Source: JBMYZL01 sp965661765
GTDB lineage: Bacteria > Bacteroidota > Bacteroidia > Flavobacteriales_D > Sanyastnellaceae
Assembly: GCA_965661765.1 (NCBI GenBank)
Contig: CBFIFE010000001.1
Span: forward strand, 1-64,000
Direction of reading: 5' to 3'
Length of the DNA stretch: 64,000 nucleotides
Both the position numbers and the translations under genes were made by a program. Positions 59,301 to 64,000 of this stretch are shown one piece after another (within the stretch, counting starts at the first letter, position 1; each line of letters begins with the position of its first letter). The notes under the pieces were generated by a model. It saw only the letters and a program-made list of their open reading frames with translations. It made no database searches and was not told the DNA's origin.

Positions 59301-60317
59301 GAAGAGGGGTGCTATGAGGAGGGCGAAGTGACCGTCAATGTGGTCACCAGCACCCCAGGAGGCGTGACCTGGCCGACCGAATACTTGTGTCCGGGTCAAG
59401 GGTTGTATTTGCAGGCCTCGCCTGGCGACACCTACCTGTGGTCGCCGGCAGAGTTTCTCAACAATCCCTTGTCGCCCACGCCATTTGCTGCGCCGCCGAT
59501 GGACATGACATTTGTCGCACAAATCGCAAACGTCTGTGGCGTTGGCGTGGATTCTGTTGCGGTGGCCTTTGTCAGTCCCAGTGCATCCGCGGCCGGTGGG
59601 GGGTGGATTTGCGAAGGGTCGTCATTGGTGCTGGAGGCCTCAGAGGGGTCGGCCTACAGTTGGTCTCCAGCCTACCTGGTCGACAATCCCACGGCCCAGA
59701 CCCCGGTTGCATCGCCTCTGGAATCGACACCTTTCGTGGTTCATGTGACGGATGCCTTTGGTTGCAGCGCGAGCGATACGGTGTGGGTGGAGGTTTGGCC
59801 TGCGCCGGAGGTGCATGCTGGCCCTGACCAAGCCGTGGATTTCTTCGAGTCCACCTTGTTGCAGGGATCGGTGTTTGGGGCGGTGGCCTTTGAATGGTCG
59901 CCGAGCGACGGGTTGTCTTGTTCCGATTGTCTCCAACCCATCTTGGAAGGGCCTGAAGCGCCACTGGCCTTCCAGTTGTTGGCCGTTTCTGAGGAAGGGT
60001 GCATCGGCTCAGACAGTGTGTTTGTGGACGTGTTTGCGCCGGCGTTTGTCCCCAATGCATTTACCCCGAACAATGATGGGGTCAATGACGTTTTTCGGGT
60101 GGCCGGCGAGCATCTGCGGGGTTACCAGCTCCAAATTTTTGACCGCTGGGGCAACTTGGTGTTTTTCAGTGAGGACCCGCAGGAGGTGTGGCTGGGAAAT
60201 GACCAAATCCAGTCCGGCGACCATTTCCTGCCCGATGGGGTGTACAATTGGCGCCTTCGGCATGAACTTCGGGATGGCCCACGTTTGCTGAACGGCCATG
60301 TGGTTTTGGTGCGTTGA
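56313..60317 (+). CDS. Giant secreted SBBP/PKD/Ig-like protein with type B type IX sorting domain
   Basis: This 1334-residue protein has a signal peptide (cleavage near LSGQ), an N-terminal propeller-like region (about residues 30-780) with SBBP-type repeats (DYSTYLGGG, ASTFIGGSGND, FSSYIGGADDD, LTYGSFLGG), a PKD domain at about 795-870 (NEENPEYLYDSGGQWDI), five or six Ig-like repeats each with a Cys and a W-S/P-A motif (VVWSPAVGLSDP, YLWSPAEFLNNP, YSWSPAYLVDNP), and a C-terminal gliding-motility-associated domain (FVPNAFTPNNDGVND and IFDRWGNLVF). That end is the type B sorting domain, so it is exported by the type IX system, probably as an adhesin or surface-layer protein. The stop of gpsA overlaps the upstream open frame; ATG 56313 begins the signal peptide. 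Confidence 0.87.
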   Translation: MMVNRLQLMLWATCVWAGGLPLSGQTDAPRVLRADHHAQPSGFLPNGGQWPDEVTGRLRMGTADLWMTADGWRAEVFGPGWDALTAHEAVMGETSLQSQVWQVRFVGGSTAFDLEWGDPTAETRFNFYRGSDPSRWAEGLQSRQSLSYRGVWPGVDLHMHPVRGERNAAKYAWTLAPGADISDIVLQMTGARSASDGEGGLRHALGGQDAPWGLISESAPWCYQTHGARLTTVPCHCDVTPSEGGGLEVRYAIDGPMDPTRPLVIDPEIQFASFVGSTGDSWGFTAGYDDNGRLIGGSGARETGYPTTAGAIDATFNGGEFDVGISVWSEDGSALDYSTYLGGGNMEFPHSIASDAAGDIFIMGTTGSASFPVTANSLGTSFIGGDNIDLGANHFYGSYNAGCDLFVTKLSGPDGAMLASTFIGGSGNDGLNIGEKLNYNYGDVCRGEIAVDPSGGVWVASSTNSPDFPLFQAFEPVLQGGSDGVIFRLSNNLASLEFSSYIGGADDDAAFGIQFNAAGDLAYIAGGTKSADFITTTGAVVPDLQGDVDAFLARLNLGGAFPTVDAATFFGTQDYDQAYFVQLDTEDHPFLMGQTRGPLPISGPGVYADNPNGSTFVARFSPDLEALEWCTRVGANQTDIDISPTAFLVSDCDEVYLSGWGGATNASNSGYAFSSTTNGMPTTADAYQFSTDGSDFWLGVLAPGGTDLTYGSFLGGPFANEHVDGGTSRFDKNGTVYQAVCAGCGGFDDFPTTDGAYSENNLSSNCNLGVFKFNLGSLIAIIDIDNSDGLCVGDPIQFVNNSFGGTQYEWFFGDLNTSNEENPEYLYDSGGQWDIMLIVSDPTGSGGCLEPDTAVASVFIQEVPQPTVDLVEPICEGMTVTLQAWGGSDLVWQNDPTLNATDTPTPEATPAVTTTYYVEETNACGTGVDSVTVEVTSLDISVSNDATICLGETVNLVASGGDDVVWSPAVGLSDPLSESTSATPDATTTYTAAVSTEEGCYEEGEVTVNVVTSTPGGVTWPTEYLCPGQGLYLQASPGDTYLWSPAEFLNNPLSPTPFAAPPMDMTFVAQIANVCGVGVDSVAVAFVSPSASAAGGGWICEGSSLVLEASEGSAYSWSPAYLVDNPTAQTPVASPLESTPFVVHVTDAFGCSASDTVWVEVWPAPEVHAGPDQAVDFFESTLLQGSVFGAVAFEWSPSDGLSCSDCLQPILEGPEAPLAFQLLAVSEEGCIGSDSVFVDVFAPAFVPNAFTPNNDGVNDVFRVAGEHLRGYQLQIFDRWGNLVFFSEDPQEVWLGNDQIQSGDHFLPDGVYNWRLRHELRDGPRLLNGHVVLVR

Positions 60318-60344
60318 TCGCCTGTTCGTTTCATCGGATTTCCC

Positions 60345-60352
60345 TACTTTCG
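60345..60352 (+). promoter_or_regulatory. -7-like box TACTTTCG before the HU/SPOR protein
   Basis: It lies four bases before the ATG at 60357 and 28 bases after the end of the previous gene. It marks a separate transcript for the SPOR and HAD genes. Confidence 0.45.
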
Positions 60353-60356
60353 GGGC

Positions 60357-61472
60357 ATGTCTGAACCGAGGTTCATCTCCCAACATCTGCATCGTCTGTT
60401 CTCAGACCACGATTGCGTCGTGATCCCAGGACTGGGTGGCTTTGTTTGCAATCAACGTCCCGCGCGGTACGATGAAGACCGGCAAGAATTGACCCCCCCG
60501 TCACGAGATATCCTTTTCAATGAGCGGCTCATTCACAACGATGGCGTGTTGGCGCATGTTTTGGCGTCCACAGGGTCGTTGTCCTACGCTCAGGCGTTGG
60601 CCGAAATTGAGCGAGAGGCAGACTGGATGCGTGCGGCACTGCGTGCGGGGGATCCTGTGACTTTGGCGCACGTTGGCCGGTTGTTCCGCAGTTCCCCGAC
60701 AGACCCGGTTGCGTTCGTGGCGAGTCCGACCTTGGAGCAGTTGTTGCAATCTTACGGCTTGCAGCGCATTCCATTGCGGTCCTTGGCGTCCTTGAAGGAA
60801 CCCGTGGAGGCCCAAGCGACCGCGCCTCGTCCTGCCCAGGTGGTGCCGTTGGATCCAACGGCGCGACGCGCGGTGCACCCAATGTGGCGCAAAATCGCTG
60901 CAGCCCTGGCCATTCCGGTCATTGCAGGCTCTGCGTACTGGGGAATTCAACAAGACGCTTCATTGCTTCACGCCTTTCCTTGGGTTCGTTCAGCAGGCCA
61001 TGAGGCGGCGGCAAGTGCTTTTCTGCCCAGGTTTGCAGAAGAAGGGGTTCATGTGCCAGATGCTGTAGAGACGCTCGACGTCAATCACTTGGAGAATTTG
61101 TTGGGCAGTGTGACGGATGCCGCAATGATTCGATATGACTTTGTTGCCGATGAGGTCCGTGCGGATGGTACCCGAATTCGATTGAAGGCGGAGGAAGGCC
61201 AAGAGAAGCTCGAGCACCCATCCGCTCCTGTTCCAGCGCCTGTTGCGAACGAGCAGTATTGGCTGGTTGCCGGTGCCTTTCGCGTTCCGAAAAATGCCGT
61301 CGACTACGCCGCAGAGGCAAAAGCCAGTGGTTGGAATGCCGCCGTTCGGTCCGGTGAGGGCGAACTGAACATGGTGATTTTGGGCGCTTTTGCCGACGTG
61401 GATGCCGCTCGGCAAGAAATGGCCCAAATCCGGGCTGCAGGGGAGTTCCAGGTTTGGCTCAAGAAATTGTGA
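60357..61472 (+). CDS. HU-CCDC81/SPOR-domain envelope protein
   Basis: The 371-residue protein has the Bacteroidota HU-CCDC81 module (ISQHLHRLFSDHDCVVIPGLGGFV, then PSRDILFNERLIHNDGVLA and VGRLFR), a membrane helix at about residue 182-199 (IAAALAIPVIAGSAYWGI), a linker and a C-terminal SPOR domain (YWLVAGAFRVPKNAVDYAAEAK to QVWLKKL) that binds denuded peptidoglycan. The pairing suggests a link between cytoplasmic DNA- or protein-binding and the division-site wall. Its stop overlaps the HAD start as TGATG. Confidence 0.9.
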   Translation: MSEPRFISQHLHRLFSDHDCVVIPGLGGFVCNQRPARYDEDRQELTPPSRDILFNERLIHNDGVLAHVLASTGSLSYAQALAEIEREADWMRAALRAGDPVTLAHVGRLFRSSPTDPVAFVASPTLEQLLQSYGLQRIPLRSLASLKEPVEAQATAPRPAQVVPLDPTARRAVHPMWRKIAAALAIPVIAGSAYWGIQQDASLLHAFPWVRSAGHEAAASAFLPRFAEEGVHVPDAVETLDVNHLENLLGSVTDAAMIRYDFVADEVRADGTRIRLKAEEGQEKLEHPSAPVPAPVANEQYWLVAGAFRVPKNAVDYAAEAKASGWNAAVRSGEGELNMVILGAFADVDAARQEMAQIRAAGEFQVWLKKL

Positions 61473-62146
61473 TGACAACCGCCGAGTCCGGGCAACCGTC
61501 GGCGCTGCCCGAAGCGGTCATTCTGGACTTTGGCGGGGTTTTGTATGACATCGACTATGACGCGCCCGTGCGTGCCTTTGCGGCGCTCGGCGTGGCTGAT
61601 TTCGCTGGCATCTACCACCAAGACAACCAGTCAGATTTGTTTGACGACCTCGAGACGGGGGGGATTGCGCCGCAGGCCTTTTTGCGCGCGTTGCAGCAGC
61701 ATTGCCGTCCGGGCACTTCGCTGTCGGCCGTCTCAGCAGCTTGGGATTCCATTTTGACGGGCATGCGGTCAGATCGGTTGGGGATGCTGATGCATTTGGC
61801 AAGCCAAACCCGCCTCTTCCTCCTCTCCAACACCAACGTGCTCCACGCCAGGCGCTTCGAGGCTTGGATCGAAACAAACTTGGGTTCACTGGCGGCGTGG
61901 CGAGGGGGGTTCGAAGCAGTCCACTACAGCCATGAGTTGGGCATGAGAAAGCCTCACCCATCTACTTTTCGCCGTGTTTGTGAAATGCACGGTCTGTCGC
62001 CCGAACGGACGTGGTTCATCGATGACAGCCGTCAGCACGTCGAAGGTGCGCTTTCTGCAGGTTTGCAGGCCACGCACCTTCAATTGCCAGGGCCGCTCGA
62101 TGTGCGCGACTTGCTTGTTCAGCGTGGGTTTTCGCTCCCCGATTGA
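61472..62146 (+). CDS. HAD-superfamily hydrolase, YihX-like
   Basis: This 224-residue protein has motif I ILDFGGVLYDIDYD (the common D-x-G-G-V form), motif II LLSNTN, a cap of about 70 residues, motif III Lys in SHELGMRKPHPSTF and motif IV WFIDDSRQHVEGALSAGL. It is a phosphatase of the YihX/epoxide-hydrolase-like group; the substrate is unknown. It is coupled to the SPOR gene, and its 3' end overlaps the convergent small gene by 28 bases. Confidence 0.88.
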   Translation: MTTAESGQPSALPEAVILDFGGVLYDIDYDAPVRAFAALGVADFAGIYHQDNQSDLFDDLETGGIAPQAFLRALQQHCRPGTSLSAVSAAWDSILTGMRSDRLGMLMHLASQTRLFLLSNTNVLHARRFEAWIETNLGSLAAWRGGFEAVHYSHELGMRKPHPSTFRRVCEMHGLSPERTWFIDDSRQHVEGALSAGLQATHLQLPGPLDVRDLLVQRGFSLPD

Positions 62147-62562
62147 TTGAGCGTGGCCTGCGCCGCTTCGAACTTCTCCCCCTTGCTGGGCTGGGCCCCT
62201 TGTTCCAAGAGCAAAAAGATCTCACGACCTCGTGCTTCAGGCTCGAAGGTCTTTTGGCCAGTCCCTGCGATTTGGCCTTGGCCATGATTGTCGATCTGCA
62301 GCCGAATCAGCGATGCTTCGCGCTCGCCGAAGGAGAACAGCCAAGTGGTGTCTCCATCTTGTCGCTCGAGGAATGTGATGGCGGCCGTCGCACGATCGAA
62401 AAAATATTCACTGAAACCGTCGAGGTGTTCTTCAACCCCTTCATTTGTCACCAAACGTCGTGCCCAGTCTTCGGCAGGAATTCCCTGCTGGGCGAGATAG
62501 TGCACAAACTCTTGCTTCAGTCCGTCCAGCTCATCTGTTGTCAGCCGGCGGTATTTCATCAT
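62119..62562 (-). CDS. Small conserved protein, DUF6495-like
   Basis: This 147-residue protein reads MMKYRRLTTDELDGLKQEFV, then HYLAQQGIPAEDWARRL, an EEHLDGFSEYFFDRATAAI helix and IRLQIDNHGQ. No signal, no membrane segment and no known catalytic motif is seen. From memory this resembles the DUF6495 family of Bacteroidota; I am not certain. The start may be either of two adjacent ATG codons. It overlaps the oligopeptidase stop by four bases, so it is translated after that gene. Confidence 0.65.
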   Translation of the reverse strand: MMKYRRLTTDELDGLKQEFVHYLAQQGIPAEDWARRLVTNEGVEEHLDGFSEYFFDRATAAITFLERQDGDTTWLFSFGEREASLIRLQIDNHGQGQIAGTGQKTFEPEARGREIFLLLEQGAQPSKGEKFEAAQATLNQSGSENPR

Positions 62563-64000
62563 GCATCGATTCCTTCAAGCATCAGGAAAAAGGCATATTC
62601 CATGGCGGTTTCTCGGAAACGCTTGAACCGCCCAGAGGCCCCGCCGTGCCCTGTTTCCATGTTGCAATGCATCACGAGAAGGTTGTCGTCGGTTTTGACA
62701 TCGCGGAGCTTGGCCATCCACTTCGCCGGCTCCCAATACTGCACTTGGCTGTCCCAATACCCAGTCGTCACCAACATGTGGGGGTAAGGTTGTGCGCCCA
62801 CCTGATCGTAAGGGCTGTATTGCATGATGTAGTCGAAATACGCCGCATTCTTGGGGTTGCCCCACTCATCGAACTCACCCGTGGTCAATGGGATGGATTC
62901 GTCGAGCATCGTGTTGATGACGTCCACAAAAGGCACGGCAGCAATGACCCCATTCCAAAGCTCAGGGGCCATGTTGATCACTGCGCCCATCAGCAGGCCA
63001 CCAGCGGAGCCGCCCATTGCATAAAGGTGCTCCGGTGTGGTAAAGCCCAGCTCCACCATCGCCCGCCCACAATCGATGAAGTCGTTGAATGTATTCATCT
63101 TGTTGAACAACTTGCCGTCTTCATACCAATCCCGACCCATTTCCTGTCCGCCTCGGATGTGAGCAATGGCGTAGACAAAGCCGCGATCCAACAAGCTCAG
63201 TCGCGTGCTCGAGAAGCCCGCATCGAGGCTGTAACCATAACTGCCATACCCGTACAGCAGGAAGGGGTTGTTGCCATCCCGCTCGACACCATTGCGGTAA
63301 ACGATGCTCACCGGAACCTGCGCCCCGTCGCGCGCTGTGACCATGATGCGTTCGCTGGTGTAATTCGCGGGGTCGAACTGGCCCCCAAGCACTTCTTGTT
63401 GCTTGAGCATCTCCCGTTCTTCTGTCACCATGTCGATTTCGTACACCGTGTTTGGCGTGGTCATGGAGGTATAGCCAAATCGCAGTTTGCGTGTATCGAA
63501 ATCGGGGTTGCCGCCCACGTAAGCCATGTACGCAGGATCGTCAAAGGCGATGTAATCGTCCTTTGATCCATCCCAGGCTCGGAGTCGGATTTGGGTCAAA
63601 CCATTCGTCCGTTCTTCAATCACCAAAAACTCCTTGAACATCTCAATCCCTTCGAGCAGCGTTTCGTCCCGATGGGGGATGACATCCACCCAATGGTCGT
63701 ATGTCGTGGCATCCACAGGCGTCTTGACCAGTTTGAAGTTTTTCGCGTTGCGGTTGGTTGTGATGTAAAAGTGCGACCCCATGTGATCCACACTGTATTC
63801 GAGATCCCGCTCCCTGGGTTGAAGCACCGTCCACTCGCCGGCCGGTTGGTTCGCATCAATGAACCGCCACTCCGTGCTGACTGTCGAGTAGCTGCCAATC
63901 ATGATGTACGCATCGCTTTTGGTCTTGCCCACCCCGCAGCTGAAGGTTTCATCTTTTTCCTCATACACCAAAACATCTTCTGACGCGTCCGTGCCCAGAA
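62559..64000 (-). CDS. ptrB: Oligopeptidase B-like S9 peptidase, C-terminal part
   Basis: The frame is open to the window edge, so about 200 N-terminal residues are missing. The visible part begins in the propeller (LGTDASEDVLVYEEKDETF; STVSTEWRFI). The alpha/beta-hydrolase domain then follows, with nucleophile GGSAGGLLMGA, catalytic Asp in GYWDSQVQYWEP and His in METGHGGASGR. Oligopeptidase B cleaves peptides after basic residues. The DYIMQYSPYDQV segment and HIRGGQEMGRDWYEDGK are also family-typical. Confidence 0.93.
   Translation of the reverse strand, partial: LGTDASEDVLVYEEKDETFSCGVGKTKSDAYIMIGSYSTVSTEWRFIDANQPAGEWTVLQPRERDLEYSVDHMGSHFYITTNRNAKNFKLVKTPVDATTYDHWVDVIPHRDETLLEGIEMFKEFLVIEERTNGLTQIRLRAWDGSKDDYIAFDDPAYMAYVGGNPDFDTRKLRFGYTSMTTPNTVYEIDMVTEEREMLKQQEVLGGQFDPANYTSERIMVTARDGAQVPVSIVYRNGVERDGNNPFLLYGYGSYGYSLDAGFSSTRLSLLDRGFVYAIAHIRGGQEMGRDWYEDGKLFNKMNTFNDFIDCGRAMVELGFTTPEHLYAMGGSAGGLLMGAVINMAPELWNGVIAAVPFVDVINTMLDESIPLTTGEFDEWGNPKNAAYFDYIMQYSPYDQVGAQPYPHMLVTTGYWDSQVQYWEPAKWMAKLRDVKTDDNLLVMHCNMETGHGGASGRFKRFRETAMEYAFFLMLEGIDA

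Overview
The window is a compact bacterial chromosome segment from the phylum Bacteroidota, most likely class Flavobacteriia or a close relative. The evidence is a PorW/SprE gliding and type IX secretion lipoprotein, two putative type IX cargo proteins (one type A and one type B C-terminal sorting domain), DUF4270, DUF4296 and DUF4837 lipoproteins, an ATP synthase operon without atpD and atpC, HU-CCDC81/SPOR and bactofilin proteins, and many TAnnTTTG-type -7 promoter boxes. The DNA is GC-rich for this group and I cannot name a genus. No transposase, integrase, phage gene, CRISPR array or recognisable defence operon was seen.

Layout. 1-2.6 kb: end of pepT, tRNA-Asn, a PfkB kinase and an M23 peptidase. 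2.7-11.6 kb: porW, bactofilin, then atpZ, an AtpI-like gene and atpBEFHAG. 11.6-16 kb: an NtrY-like histidine kinase, then minus-strand envelope proteins and a cyclase-family hydrolase. 16-20.2 kb: glmS, DUF4270 lipoprotein and a half-length starch-synthase-like protein. 20.3-24.8 kb: panC, tatA, LysM transglycosylase, DUF4837 and a YCF48-like protein. 24.8-33.6 kb: secreted M1 peptidase, FKBP isomerase, a phosphonatase-like HAD, then an overlapping thiL-asnB-glycosyltransferase-nitronate monooxygenase unit. 33.6-42.6 kb: uvrC, an epimerase, DUF4296, pyrC, a polyprenol-phosphate mannosyltransferase, an unusual pseudouridine synthase, a YraN protein, a coiled-coil membrane protein and a metallophosphoesterase. 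42.7-47.7 kb: DEAD-box helicase with a long structured leader, PhoD, a TonB-domain protein, an orphan helical protein, an AT-rich intergenic island and tRNA-Cys. 47.7-56.3 kb: pssA, purS, a PEGA lipoprotein, a PLP sulfur enzyme divergent from an Lrp regulator, pgk, glyS, a sulfotransferase and gpsA. 56.3-64 kb: a very large secreted PKD/Ig-like protein, a SPOR protein, a HAD hydrolase, a small conserved protein and the end of oligopeptidase B.

Most genes are housekeeping or cell-envelope functions packed with 4-bp overlaps. The most unusual signals are (i) the AT-rich island at 47.15-47.42 kb, with three successive hairpins, the last an orphan plus-strand terminator, suggesting an unannotated small RNA; (ii) many genes whose -7-like box lies only about 4-7 nt before the start codon, suggesting leaderless transcripts; (iii) a consensus promoter about 120 nt upstream of a TTG-started RNA helicase with a palindrome-rich leader; and (iv) a pseudouridine synthase lacking the catalytic aspartate. 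All calls come from reading the sequence; no database search was run.
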